Positions 35,828 through 49,081 of a DNA stretch of 64,000 nt are shown in pieces. Made by a program: the position numbers and the translations under genes. Position 1 is the first letter of the stretch. Every line of letters starts with the position of its first letter. The DNA is from Leucogyrophana mollusca (lineage: Eukaryota; Basidiomycota; Agaricomycetes; Boletales): assembly GCA_021014945.1 (NCBI GenBank), contig MU266444.1, positions 20,385 through 84,384 on the forward strand, written 5' to 3'. The notes under the pieces are model-generated. The model made no database searches. It saw only the letters and a list, made by a program, of their open reading frames with translations, and had not been told where the DNA came from.

Positions 35828-37633
35828 ATGCGTCTTACAAGGTCGGCAAGTCGCGCTGCAACAGCTTCGGCCCCGCCAGCTATCAGCAACAGCATCCCCG
35901 AATCACCTTCTGTCGCGGTGACTGCCACAAAGAGCAAGAGGAAAGCGCCCGCAGTTCCTGCGTCACCCCAGAAAACACGCAGACAAAAGAAAGCGAAGAC
36001 AGAAGACACCTTGCCCGTTGCTCCTGTTCTACCGGCGCCTGTGGCGCCCGTGTCCGATAGCGACGCGGAGGAAGTGCTTGTTCCAGCTGTTCTCAGCTTC
36101 TCGTTCGAGGAAGCAAAGCGTCATCTTATAAGTGTCGATAATCGTTTTGAAGATATTTTCGCCAGGCTCAAATGCAAGCCATATCAATACCTGGAGCAAG
36201 TCCACCCCTTTCGGTAAGCTTGGTTTATAATTGTAACCCTTCTGTGAAAACCTCACGAGATTCTAGCGCGCTGGTTCAGTCTATCTTGTATGATTTCAGT
36301 TGACTGTTCAATGCGCTGAGAGTGATGCATGATTCTCAGAGGGCAACAGATATCATGGTTGGCTGCCCGCTCCATTAACCACAAGTTTATACGGCTTTAT
36401 GACCCGTCCCTGCCTGAAAAACCTGATCATTCGTCAGTGGACATGTTTCACTGCGGCTCTGCCTCTGCTGTATTTTTGACATACCCCCAAGAATCCCCAA
36501 GTCCCCCACATCTTTCTTCCCAAGCCCACAACAAGTCGCAAATACGGATATACCCACTCTTCGTACCGCTGGATTAAGTCAGCGCAAAGCCGAGTATGGT
36601 CAGTGAGCATCTAGAGTATTCATTGTTCGTAAAGGTTGAAATATTGCCTTGCAGTGAAGGACCTGGCAACTAGATTTGCCGATGGTCGTCTATCCACCGA
36701 AAAACTACTAGAGGCCGACGACGAGGAGCTGGCCAATATGCTCATCGAAGTTCGAGGCATTGGTAGAGTGCGTCCCACCACTTGCACACGTGAATGACAT
36801 CCCTGACGCCACCCTTTACTTGCTAGTGGACCGGTAAGTCCCCTAGTATCTGCTTTTCCACTGATTTACTCATGATGTATAAGTCGACATGTTTGCAATT
36901 TTTTCCTTGCGTCGCCCCAATATTTTACCCGTTGGTAAGTGCGATTGGTCAACCAATACCCCATCGACTGATCGCCTTCGGAAAGGTGACCTTGGTATCC
37001 AGCGCGGCATGCTCCGGTGGTTCTTGTCACTCCATTCTCCTTCTCACTCTTTCACACTCTCCCCCGAGAAACTGAGTGGTAACGACGCAGAATTCGGTGA
37101 AAAGAAAACTCAAGTATCTTCTCAGGGTGATGAGGACGTCCTGCCAGTTTTTGGCAAAACGCCACAGGGCGAGGCATCACAGGATGAGGCTACCGCTGCC
37201 GGTCCGTCCGACGTGTCTTCCGTTCCTCCGGCTCCGGTGTCCGCCACGCCGTTCAAGAGCGATAGTACCCAAGCAAGCATACCCTCTCTCCCTCCGCTAT
37301 TCACGCCATCCATCAACAAAACCCTCAACGATAACACTTCTTCCGCCGTGCCATTACCTGAGGGATTGACTGTGGCCGTCCTCAAGAACAGACTGAATAG
37401 CAAAAACAAAGTCAAGTAAGTTAATCTCTCCGGCTTTCACGGGATGCTTACGCTAGCGCTCATCTGTTCCTAGAGGGGCTTTTTTAACGCCCAAGGAAAT
37501 GGAAGATTTGACGGAACCTTGGAAGCCTTACAGAAGCTTAGGTGAGCTCGGACACGAGTTGATGGCTCTTGCACGATTTTCATAATTTCCACCAGGCGTC
37601 TACTACATGTGGGCACTCGCCGAAGATAAGTAG
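35828..37633 (+). CDS. MAG1: DNA-3-methyladenine glycosylase (AlkA/Mag1 type)
   Basis: About nine exons, from 35828-36213 to a stop at 37631-37633. After a Lys/Ala-rich N-terminus comes the HhH-GPD domain: PFRALVQSILGQQISWLAA, FPSPQQVANTDIPTLRTAGL, RKAEYVKDLATRFADG, the helix-hairpin-helix LIEVRGIGRWTVDMFAIF and the catalytic part NILPVGDLGIQRGMLRWF with its Asp. The Trp of GRWT lies in a 7-nt exon (36827-36833) between two introns with good borders. A Ser/Pro-rich insert interrupts the domain before the end block LTEPWKPYRSLGVYYMWAL. Role: base excision repair, removing alkylated purines in the nucleus. The internal insertion of roughly 110 residues after MLRWF is unusual compared with yeast Mag1. 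The exon near 36420-36520 has the least certain borders. Confidence 0.93.
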
Positions 37634-39045
37634 ACGGTACTTGTTGAGGGGAGGCGGTCTGTAATATAAACAAACGCGCTTATCGTGTACCATAAATCAT
37701 ATGCTAAGTCTTTAAACTCTGGGGTATGCTGGATGGTTTGCGCGGCATGCTGCTTCATACTTAATGAACACGTCACTGACGATCCTCGCTCCCCTACACC
37801 TAACTGACAAGTTTGGGATAGATATGGTGACTATGATACTGTTCGCTGAAGCAGGAGGTGAATATACCACACCCACCTTCTATCGATCTCGCCGAGATAC
37901 GCGAAGAATAAACTTAGGGAGCTGCTGCGAACGTCAATTTGACTATAAGCTCTTCCGCCGGCCCCATGTGCTCAAGATCGTCATCGATGTAGCCCAATGT
38001 AATAAATTCCGATCGATTAACCCAGCGCGAGGCAGATGCGCCCAAGCTCTTCTCCAAAGACCGGTGGTAGTAATGTCTTCTGTAACACATCCCTGTGAGC
38101 TGACCGCAACCGGGTAGTCTGACGTAGGAAACGGAGGCCGAGTCAAGTCACCGTGGCCTTCTTCTCCCATTGGGGCAGGCAGGAGCGGCGTACGCATGTG
38201 GCCTGTTGAAATTTCTGGGCGACTGCTGGCTACTGCTTACAGTAGGGGTCATAATGCGGTCGGTCCCGTTCGAGCGAGACAAGTTCCACCTGAAGAAGTT
38301 TCATGTGTCTTCATTTCAGCTTGTTTAACCAATCAAGCACCAGCACCAAAGGCTAAAACGTGTATCGAGTGTTCCACAGGACTCTGAGTCTGAAGGATGA
38401 AAGCACTGATCAGGTATGGGGCCAAGTTATTTCTCGTGTCCACTGCATACGAGATCGTAAGAATCGGGTGTGCGTGCAGCAGCGATGAATGCTGGTGAGA
38501 CCAATCCGGGATGCTATGGTGCTGCTGGCAGACTGATTGTCCTGATAAAAGGAGTGGGAATTGACAAAGGATGAGCGGGACGAACGATTTGCACAAGGGA
38601 TTATAACCCCGCGACGATGGTCCGGTGTCCCCACGTTGTGAAACTGCGGTGTCCGGGCGCTTTCAAGCTTCTTGTGGTCTTCTGTCAAAGGGCCATATTT
38701 ATCTTGTTGTCTCAGTACTTGCGGCGCTCCCTTTCTGGAGTGACTCCACCGGATCGACTACGGCTGCCCTTGTGTGTGCAAAAATGGCATCCTCGGATTG
38801 GTTGCCAGTATGGCGCACGGATCGATCGCCTCGGCGCTATTGGACCTTTGCATTCCATCAATCACAAAAACACACTTATAATGTCGGAAACCTCCCTAAC
38901 TGGTTCATCTTTGCTTTGACTGTCACGCCAAAGCGTCCGTTCTCCATCCTTACAAAAGGATCCCCGGGTGTGGCTTTCCCCCATTGCCCATCCCCGTTTT
39001 AACCCACTCCATACCGCCCTGGCTCACTGAACTCTAAGTGAAGCG
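37634..39045. other. Gene-free stretch of 1.4 kb
   Basis: Upstream of the kinase gene. Short frames only (longest 117 codons), none with motifs or splice support. Nothing recognised. Confidence 0.45.
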
Positions 39046-40799
39046 ATGAACACAGACTTTGGCTACCCAGGCTTACCCGCCGACGACAATCTTATAGTTT
39101 CGTCGCATCTTGAACACGCCGAATTCCGGCCCCTTCTAGGAGCGCCCCAGTCCCGCCACCCATCCAACCATGCCTCCGGTCTTCAGAGCTATGCCTCGTT
39201 CAGGACTCCGTTGGACGAACTTGAACCTCTCTCGCCTCTGCCTCGCCTCTCCCAGTCCCCACCACCCCATCGCCACACCCTAGTTCTACCTCCGGCTGGT
39301 ACATCCGGTGAAGTCGACCTCTTTTCAGCAGCACTCGAGGCACGGCATAACGATAGGTCTCCGGGTTCGCCTTGCGAACTATCTTCGTACGACACTGAAT
39401 CGCACTCGCTGTTGCTTTCCTACGAGGACGACTACCCATCTCCGTCCCTGATGAGCCAAAGCTCACGCTGTCCGAGCGCTTCCGCGGAACCCTGCTCCGC
39501 GAGTCTCTGTGCGCGCGACTATTCTCCGCGTTTCCCTATTGGACACACCCTCCATCCCACATTCGTACACACATACCATCTCTGCGATGAATTAGGATCT
39601 GGCGGCTACGGGTTTGTCATGACGGCGCTTCATCGTATAGAAGATGTGGAGGTCGCTGTCAAGTTCATCATCAAAGAAAAGGTCCCGGAACAAGCATGGG
39701 TGGAAGACGAAACTTACGGCAGGCTACCTATGGAAGTCATGCTACTCAGCATGATCGACCATGAGAACATCGTCAGATGTCTCGATATTTTCGAGGATGA
39801 GCTCTTTTTCTACTTGGTATGTTGATGCTGTCTACCTTTTCCATCTGAGCTGATTTGGACCACATCTTTCCAAGGTCCAAGAGCTTCATGGTTCCCCTTG
39901 GTGCAAGCGAGTTAAATCTCGCGCAGCCCACAAGCATCCTTCACCCGAGATTTCCATACCGCAACCCTCGTCATCGCCTCCATTATTATCGCCTTCTGCC
40001 TCGGAAGTATCCATGGCCGACTCCGAACCAGATACCCCGCCACAAACATCCGATCAGCTTTGTTCTCCATCAATCCATGTTCAAATTACTGAAATATCAC
40101 TCAACGATAATCGAATCCATCCCGGCACTTCTAGTTCTGACGAGAAGTCTCATCCGTCGTTAGAACTGCCGGCTCGCCCATATTATTCCCGTCGACCCTC
40201 TTATGACCTTTTCGAATGCATTGAACAAACAAAGCATAAACGTCTCTCTGAAAAACTTGCTCGATATATCATGGCACAGGTCGTCGACGCCGTTTACTAT
40301 CTCGACAGTCACGGTATTTCCCATCGAGACATCAAAGATGAGAATCTGGTCATCGACACGAACTTTAAGGTGTGTTCGCCCTCGTATCTGATGCAACGTG
40401 TGAAGTTAACAGCCATTTGGGCAGGTCAAACTAATTGACTTTGGAAGTGCCACAATTGTGAGCACGAGCGAACCTCGGCCCTACTACAAGCTCTTCTTTG
40501 GGACTTCGGCGTACGCCGCTGCGGAGGTTCTACTCAAGAAACCTTATCAGGCTGCGCCCGCAGAAGTGTGGACCCTTGGTATCCTGATGTCTTACCTATT
40601 GACCGGGATGTCGCCGTTTCCCATGGAGAAGGACGCCATTGAAGGACGAGTGGTTCTATCAGAGGTCCCTGGGAAGAACCTCAGCCACGCCTGTTTACAC
40701 CTCATGAGCAGGTGCTTGGAGCCCGATCCGACGCTGCGAGCCGACATCAAGGAGGTCAGAGACCATTGCTGGCTGCAGGGGGCACTAGACGACCTATGA
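39046..40799 (+). CDS. PASK-like serine/threonine protein kinase
   Basis: Three exons, 39046-39816, 39875-40369 and 40425-40799, in phase, give 546 residues. The first 180 residues are Ser/Pro rich. The kinase domain has the glycine loop ELGSGGYGFV, the lysine in VAVKFIIKEK, the helix C Glu in MEVMLLSMIDHENIV, the catalytic loop HRDIKDEN, the magnesium motif DFGSA, and DPTLRADIKEV near the end. The catalytic loop plus LFECIEQ and LIDFGSA resemble PAS-kinase (PASK/Psk1) and PIM kinases, but no PAS domain is seen. Two oddities: about 90 mostly polar residues are inserted in the hinge between VQELHGS and YDLFECIE, and the usual APE motif reads AAE (SAYAAAEVLL). Substrates unknown; a nutrient-signalling role is inferred from the PASK resemblance only. 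Confidence 0.92.
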
Positions 40800-41207
40800 C
40801 GACATCTGCGATCCGATTGTTATTTTGGTTTTTACTCTTCTCCATTGTTCGCGGAAAACACGGGACTCTTCACAAGCATGTTCTGAATCGTTTGGTCATT
40901 TGTATCGTGGATTTCAATTTCTGTCATCGTCGCCTTCAGCCTCCTGCATCCACCATGTATCATGTTTGTAGCATACCTCGATCTGTCTCGCATGTGTATT
41001 GTACATATGCCTTATCACATAATGTCTTACTAGTTGACAAGTAACCTCTTGGAGTCGTCAGTGCGTTTGAGCTGACTAATGCACCCCCCTTGGAGGGGTG
41101 CTCAGAACTTCCCGATCCGGGAAAAATCGGGCTTTGTGGCTCATCGCAAACCATTGGAGGCAGCATCAACCAGAGCCTTGCGTCCGAACGTCTTCATCTC
41201 GAACGAC
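40800..41207. other. Intergenic, 0.4 kb
   Basis: Between two plus-strand genes; 3' flank of the kinase and promoter of NDUFS7. Nothing recognised. Confidence 0.45.
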
Positions 41208-42267
<1,060 letters not shown>

Positions 42268-42769
42268 AGGGTTGATGGAACACAATTTGAATCAAAGACA
42301 TTGTCCATTAGACTCGAGTATCTTTGCTTTATGCATATATTGACTCTCGTTGGCGTTTTTGTGCCCCTGGCTCCCCTCTCTGGCTACTGGTTTTCTATGC
42401 GTGCCGTCAGCCCTGCTGTCAATTTCAGGTCTCATCGGATCACACTGCGAGCACGGATGTTTTATTTGACGCTCTCCCCAACCCGACTTGTCCCGGTGTA
42501 CTTATTCTGCCTTTGCAATATCCCCCGGGAGATTATCCTATTCCCCTTTTCTCGGGTGCGCTCTCGCACAACAGGGGTCGTCCACGATACTTGCGTGGAG
42601 CTTCAAATGCACGCAAGACGGTGTTACTGAGACCTCTGCCACGACTCTACACTGGTAAGTTAATCCTCTTTTCCAGAAGGGCACATTCAGCCGTCCCCTT
42701 TAGCACCTGCCATGCACGTGAATTCATCGATGCCGCCTGTATGTACTTAAGTCACCGAGAAGTGTAGTG

Positions 42770-43566
42770 CAACTAGGCTCGAACCAGCTTAGCCTGCTGC
42801 AGCAGCCGCAGAACAAAGCTGGTACACGTTCATGACCTAGCAAGCTCTGCGCCGCAGTCCGATTGTTCTGTGCTTCACCCGCAGAGTACGTATGTCCTGT
42901 CGTCGATGGACAAGTTGGCGAATTGGGCGAGAAAAGGCTCCATGTGGCCTTTGACTTTTGGTACGCCCAACCAATCACCGCTCAACTGAGCAGCCCTGAC
43001 CCGGATTTTGCAAGGCCTGCATGTTGCGGCATTGGAATGATGCATCTGGTAGCATCTCGTTACGGCCAAGACCGTCTTGGGACCATCTTCCGAGCAACTC
43101 GCCAAAGCGATATGATGATTGTTGCTGGTACGCTCACCAATAAGATGGCAGTTGGGCTGAGGAAGCTTTATGCCAACCAGATGCATGAGTCCCGTGAGTA
43201 GTCTAGATCGAGTATCGTCAATACGCCAGATCACTGGTTTGCGGCCAGGTCGGGTTATATCTCTGGGGTCCTGTGCAAACGGCGGTGGTTATCATCACTA
43301 TTCCTCTTCTGTTGTTCGAGGTTGACCTCCAGGCACACCATGAGTATTGCCGCATGAAAGATCGCTGATAGCACTGCGCAGGCATCGTGCCGGTTGGTAT
43401 CTATGTCCCCGGTTGTCCCCCTACCACCGAAGCGCTCCTGTATGGGATGCTTCAGCTTCAGGGCAAGATGGGGAGAAGCAGGAAGAACGTAATATGGTCA
43501 GCAGTTATATCTGATTGGGAGTGATGCTTATATTTATTTCGTTTTAATTATAGGTATCGCAAATGA
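42770..43566 (+). pseudogene. Decayed tandem copy of NDUFS7
   Basis: Homologous exon by exon to 41388-42267. Seen: GSNQLSLLQQPQNKA, an exon that reads as the ancestral [19 protein letters not shown] only if four extra bases (near 42893) are ignored, then [19 protein letters not shown] to [11 protein letters not shown], a copy of the GSCANGGGY exon, and [19 protein letters not shown] ending WYRK at 43566. Breaks: the 4-base insertion, a 1-base deletion at the start of the CC exon (near 43018), a 1-base insertion at the start of the GSC exon (near 43250), and a TGA with extra sequence after VVRG (near 43325). PVD has become PVG. The first exons are not clear; 42395-42425 may be a remnant of exon 2. 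The cluster cysteines survive, so decay seems fairly recent. Confidence 0.85.
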
Positions 43567-44161
43567 GGCCACCGCCCCGATCTGAAGGAGGTATGCGTGT
43601 ATGAATCCGAGGATGCAGGATCATTCATGGACGTCCGGTTCCGTGGAGAGATGCACTCTGTTGTTATTCTGCTGTATCTTGCATGCCTGCGTAGCACGAG
43701 GATCACATGAACGTTGGGGCCAACCTGTGTAAAGAGCTTCCTTTCGGCTGACCCTTGTAGTCTTGGAAGCAATTCATCTCGAGATTTGTGGCGGAATATA
43801 GGCCGGGTGAACCCACAATAACGGCCGGGCTATGCCGGGGAGGATGACCGCCTGGGAAGGTTAGAGCGCTTGAATTGCCGCTCAAATCACATCGCCCCAA
43901 ATTCTTTCCCCAGTTTCAAAGTTCCTGTTGTTTGTTCCGTTACGCTTACTGCCCGTTGTAAAAGGCGGGCCATTAACACACAGAAAGGCCATCTATCTTG
44001 TCTTTTTCATAGCAGCTTTTGGGTTCAGTTTGAAGCGGTGCCGTTGGGTCGGTAATTGGTCTTCTAGGAGCAGTCAGCTTCTTTGTTCTCCCTGGGCGGT
44101 TGCGCGCATTCCTCTGTCACACTCTCAGAGTCAATAAATATTAGGAAAAAGATCCCAGGGT
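43567..44161. other. Intergenic, 0.6 kb
   Basis: Between the NDUFS7 pseudogene and the next plus-strand gene. No gene or repeat recognised; presumably contains the promoter of the downstream gene. Confidence 0.4.
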
Positions 44162-47100
44162 ATGGCCGCGGTTACAACAATCCATCCATCACGACCGTCC
44201 AACGCTATTCCGCCGTCTCTCTCCCCGAATCTCCACGTTAATATCTTCCAACGAGGCCTCGCTATTTCTGACCTCGACTTCAAGGACAACAGGTACCCTT
44301 CCCTCAATCCCGACAAGGGTGCTCAACGGACAAGCACCATGGTTCTTGCATCTTCCGATATGCAACCTTGGAGCGGAGTCCCGAGAGGGCTCGATCCTGA
44401 TCGTAAAGCAGGGTTCGGACCTACAGGAGCAACGAATCATCCTGCGGGACCCCGCCAAAGGGAGGAGCAGGGTCAGGGCCAGGAAGCAGAAAGTCGGCCT
44501 CAGAGTTCGGGGGACCAGGAAGGCCAGCCGCAATATCCTCCTAAGACTGACAACGTTGTTTCATACGCACTTCCACAAGGCCCCGCTCGCCGGGTTGTGG
44601 AACGATACAGCCTCGACGAAACTTCTCAGCCTATCTCAAAAGGCAGTTCAACAGATAACAAACTTCTATTCAACGATTCGCTCAAGTCTCTACAAGAATC
44701 TGCAACAGCCTCTCAGCATGCACCATCACCTTCCCAGCCAGCGACACGTGACGTCCCTCCTTCACTACTTCCCGCCAACCTCCATCGCCCCTCCGTCCCC
44801 GGAGTTGACATACCAGGGCCAAGCAATCCATCCCGCATATCTCCCAATATTCTATCCACATCACCGACTTACAGTCCTACGATGGGCATATCGATTCCGA
44901 TCTCCCCCAATCCTCGTGCTTACGCTCAGCACCCGACATACATCACGCCTGCCGCTGCCCCAGATCCCATTAATCCTATCCTATCTCCGAACCCACCGGT
45001 GCCGCCTGAAGAGGTGTGCGTGGAGTGTGCCATGCGTGATCAGGATATGGCGGATGTTACGGTAGTTGGGCCTGGTGTTTGGGACCGCGAGAGTGATGTG
45101 TTGTACGAGGAGCTCCTACGTAGGGAGCAAGAAGAAGAGGCATTGGGTGTTATTTCGTCCGAATGTTCAACCAGACCTCGAGCAAGAGGTGGGCGCTTAA
45201 CAGAGCAGAACTTGAAAGTTTGGGCCACGATGGTGAGCGTCTATTTTCCGATCAAAGAACTGTTTTATGAACCATTTACTAGACCCCACGGGAACCGACG
45301 TCCAGACAGCAAACAATAGACCTCTATGTCAAAGCTCAAAGATCGCTTCTCGAAGCCGAAGCCTTGGCTCATGCGCGTGCTATGCAAGAGTCTATGCAAT
45401 TAGAGAACAAAATGCGCGATACATACTCTCAACTGCGGCGTTCCGCCTATGATATCGGGAGCGGTGTCACTTCCGTCGACGACGGCGGCCCCTTACGGCT
45501 CAAGACAGGCCGTTCACCAACCACTCCCAACGCTCCCTCCGGACACCACATCCGTCAATCTTCTAGAGAGGTAACTCTCCTTGAGAACGGCCTGATCGTA
45601 GAACACGTAGATGTCCGCAGGGAAGAAAAGGAGGAGAAAGAGCGCCGCCGGAGGCAGGAGAAGCGCGATCGAAGTCGGGCCAGGAAGTCTTCACGTGGTT
45701 CTGCTGTGGATGTGACTTCCCTCTACTCCGTCCACAGCCTTGCTCCGCATACGGATAGTGGTCTGGGTTTAATGCCCAGCACCCGTTATTCTGGGGCGAG
45801 CTCCGCACGGCCTGTCAGCTCCCTGACAGCACCGATTGATAGACAATCAAGTCTTGGTCAAGTTTACTCGCAGGCATCATTCTCCGATGCACATAGTCCT
45901 GGGTCCGCGTCTCCCCGCAGGTCACGCTTTTTCGGGTTCAGGAATCTCAGCTCTGCATGGCGCAGCCAAGATAGTCTCGCTGTATCAGGAATGTCGGGCA
46001 GCATGATTGATATGCAGTAAGTAATTCTTAGTCTGAGATATTGACTTGCGACTGACCTTCATCGATCCCAGTGTTGCCCTGCAACGTGAGGCCAACGGTC
46101 AACGTGTACGATCACCTGTCGGCGAAAGAAGCAGACTCTCGTCTCAACGTCACAGCCAACTTTGGCCGCCGGTTGATCAAGAACCGACACCGCAAGCGTC
46201 TGACGAGAAGCCGAAGAAGAAGAAGACCGGTCTTGCCAAGATATGGAAGTTTGTCAAGGGATCCACCAACAAAGAGGATTCGAGTGGTAGCATCCGTGGT
46301 TCTGTTCGGTCGCAGGATAGAAACGAAGACGATTTCCCTTTGGCACCCCCACCTCCGCTGTCATATCTTGTAGAGCGTGGTCCAGGTGATCACATTACAC
46401 CTGGTGCTCGTCATGGTTCTACGCCCTCGCTTCCTTCAACGTCATCGCCCAGAAACGCCCTTTCATCTCCTGGAATGTCACCCCCAACAGCCCCGTCTAG
46501 CATCCTTCCTTCACCTACCTCATCGCGTCCGTCCGGTATGGATCGAGACGCAGCCGCTGAAAGGAAAAACAGCGGCCATACCGATGAAAAGGAGAACGTG
46601 GACTTGTCTTCTGATGATATCAGCCGGATGGCGGGTCCCAGAGTGGTTCATCCTGTCACATCGGAGCCGGATATGCGGCAAAGGCTTCAACAGGCTACGT
46701 TTGCGTCTGCCAATGGCATGACGCTGCCCATCACAAGGCCACTAGTTACCTTATCAAGAGAGAAGTCTCTGCCACCCCTCCCCGGGGAAACCAAACGCAG
46801 ACCGTCAAACGGCTCTGCGGACCCTCGCCCACAAACCCTTTACACTTACAACCCCCGCCAGAACGGCCAGGAAGTTGGTGACCTCGCGCCTCCGCACGCT
46901 CCTTTCCACGCCGATGTGAGAAGACAGTCGTTCGGCGGTACTGCCTCACGGCCGAACCTTGGAATCCAAACCCTGCCTCTTGTAGGGGGGTATGACCACT
47001 CAAGAGCCGCCGGTGGTTTGTACAGCGAATTCGGCATTTCTCGGCGATCGTTGGGCCGACTAGAACACATCGATGAAAACCCTTCCCTGCCTCCAACACC

Positions 47101-47401
47101 TCATAAACGTAGAAGCAAGTTCGGTTTTGCTGCCCTGCTGGGGAGAAAGTCGACTCCACCTGAGATCGTGACTTCCAACGGGTTGGGTGCACACGAATTT
47201 CCGAGGCTTGCTACGCCGGTGTTTGACGGAGGGGAGGACAGTCAAACGACTGCTTATACCCACTCGATGTCTCGTCAGAGCGGTGCTACTCGGATGTCGG
47301 TTACGTCCCGCAAGGCGCTTGAAGAGCGGGTCGAACAAGACCGCGAGTTCGTTGCCTATCGCTACCCGTCTCACGATCAACGCCTCGACCTCATCCGATG
47401 A
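44162..47401 (+). CDS. Unrecognised 1044-residue Ser/Pro-rich fungal protein
   Basis: Three exons, 44162-45232, 45283-46016 and 46072-47401, all in phase. The chain is mostly Ser/Pro rich and probably disordered. One candidate folded patch is near residue 285-330: EEVCVECAMRDQDMADVTVV with WDRESDVLYEELLRREQEEE. A helical stretch follows in exon 2 (TSRQQTIDLYVKAQRSLLEA to KMRDTYSQLRR), then a highly charged region (EEKEEKERRRRQEKRDR). Late basic motifs (KPKKKKTGLAKIWKFVKG, HKRRSKFGFAALLGRK) could be membrane- or partner-binding. I recall similar CVEC-containing hypothetical proteins in other basidiomycetes but no function. The paired cysteines alone are not enough for a zinc site. A scaffold or cell-cortex role is only a guess from the composition. 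Confidence 0.85.
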
Positions 47402-47874
47402 CAATCACACGCCATGCATTTCACATTTCGACTTCATGATCTTACAGGGGAAACCCAACGCACTCTTTAACGGTTCTGTATATCGCGTCTCTCATCTCAT
47501 CTGTTTGTGTGCATTCTTGATACTTACTCGCATCCACCGTTACCAGGACGCTACTCTGCTTACCCCTGTTCCATGTCGGACTGTGATCGCACATTTTGCT
47601 CTCTTTGCCTCAGTGTTCGCCACGTTCCTTCTGTGCTCTACCTACATATGTATATAAGTGCATTCATCTTGACACGCAGACGATGGGGTATGCTAAGTCT
47701 CTCGGCGTGACCTTGTGGTCGCGATTCAGGAAGACCTAGCGCGTGACCTTGACGCGACATGTCACGTCGACGGTGGCGTTTCGTCGCGTCCTTATGTAGC
47801 TCCTGACCTTGCTCACTGACTGGTACTGACGCCCACAGCGCTCATCCCACAGATATTCGAATCCTTGATAAATA
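47402..47874. other. Intergenic, 0.5 kb, upstream of MND1
   Basis: Promoter region of MND1 with three direct repeats of TGACCTTG (listed separately). No coding frame recognised. Confidence 0.5.
47708..47811 (+). promoter_or_regulatory. Three direct TGACCTTG repeats upstream of MND1
   Basis: Exact copies at 47708-47715, 47744-47751 and 47804-47811; the first two share the 11-mer GCGTGACCTTG. They lie about 60-170 bases before the start codon of a meiosis-specific gene, so a regulatory site is plausible. No factor is assigned; chance is not excluded. Confidence 0.35.
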
Positions 47875-48909
47875 ATGGTAGAGTTGTAAATCCTTCTTTC
47901 CCCTCCTTGTACTGACCCGCGTAGGCCCCCCGTGGTCTCTCTGCCGAAGAAAAGCGCGTCAAACTAGTAGAAATATTCCACGAAAGTGTATGCCGTTCAC
48001 AACCCAATGTCCGTAAGCACATTGACGCTGTAGCTTCAACCCGCTACAGAAAGACTTTTATCAAGTGAGGACCCTACTCCCCTCGAGCAATTCTCACTAC
48101 TAACAGTGCCAACAGCTCAAAGAGCTGGAAAAGCTGGGCCCTAAGCTCAAGGGGATCGGTGGGAAAGACATGTCCTTGCATGTTGGCTTCACAGCAGCTT
48201 ACCCGACACGTAGTCTCACAATCCGTGAAAGAAGTACTGCAGTCTCTTGTCGACGACGGTCTGGTTCAAGCAGATAAAATCGGTTCATCGAATTGTATGT
48301 CCTCCCCCCCTCGAGTCCACATGTATGCGCCCTAACAAATGCCTGCCAGTCTTTTGGAGCTTCCCATCGCAGCGTGGAACTATAGTCTGTCGTGTATACC
48401 GACGCAAGGAATATACTGAGCATCTCCCCAGGTACAAAACCGCCTTGACACGTTAAAAGAGGCTCGTTCTGGACACGAGGTACAGCTTGCGGACTTGCGA
48501 AATAGCATCGAAGCTGAGCAGGCGTTGAGGCCTCAGAGCGTCGGTCTCTTCCCTTAACCTTCGAGTCCTGTCACCAACCAAGGCAATTACAGGAATCCCG
48601 GACGACAGCACTGGAAGGACTGGCCGCAGCGAAGAAAGAACTTGTAGCATTGCAGAACGAACTCGATGCTTATGGCGCATGTGATCCCGCTAAAGTCGAA
48701 GAGAAGAAACGAGCGGTCACACTAGCCCACGAAGCCGCAATACGCTGGACCGGTGAGTGACAGTGGCAGTCATTTTTCGGCGCACCTTCTCACAGCAAGC
48801 AGACAACTATTCCATTCTTCTGTCTTATTTCACGCGACAAAATGGGGTGGATGCTGCAGACATACGAAAATACCTCGACATTGGGGATGACTACGAAGAC
48901 ATCTATTAA
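47875..48909 (+). CDS. MND1: Meiotic nuclear division protein 1
   Basis: Exons: 47875-47877 (the ATG alone), 47925-47987, 48050-48064 (15 nt), 48116-48158, 48214-48294, one starting FWSFPSQRG, two or three more with QNRLDTLKEARSGHEVQ, ESRTTALEGLAAAKKEL and the last, DNYSILLSYFTRQNGVD, stop 48907-48909. The product begins MAPRGLSAEEKRVKLVEIFH, then KDFYQLKELEKLGPKLKGIV and SQSVKEVLQSLVDDGLV, the winged-helix domain of Mnd1, followed by a coiled coil and a C-terminal helix region. Length is near 210 residues, as usual. Role: heterodimer with Hop2 that helps Dmc1/Rad51 in strand exchange during meiosis, in the nucleus. The start codon is separated from the rest by an intron (GTAGAG donor), supported by the conserved RGLSAEEKR that follows. 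The donor after the codon for PQS (GTCGGT) is weak. Confidence 0.93.
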
Positions 48910-49081
48910 GGTATCAAATGGGCATGTTGCAGCCGTCATCGGTCATGTGTCGTGTATAGTATCGAAAGGTTGATAATGGGAGCCATGTCTTGGACATCTT
49001 CGTTTTCCCGGGTGGAGTTCAGGAGAAACATAGAGCAAACATCCAGAGTTGCATCCCATGGCTAAACATGCCTGCTTCGTC

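Noticed and set aside
37764..38117. Plus-strand open frame of 117 codons
   Set aside because: Composition not protein-like and no recognisable block.
42301..42770. Possible independent gene in open frames between the NDUFS7 copies
   Set aside because: Better explained as spacer plus a possible remnant of the duplicated NDUFS7 first exons; no distinct motif.
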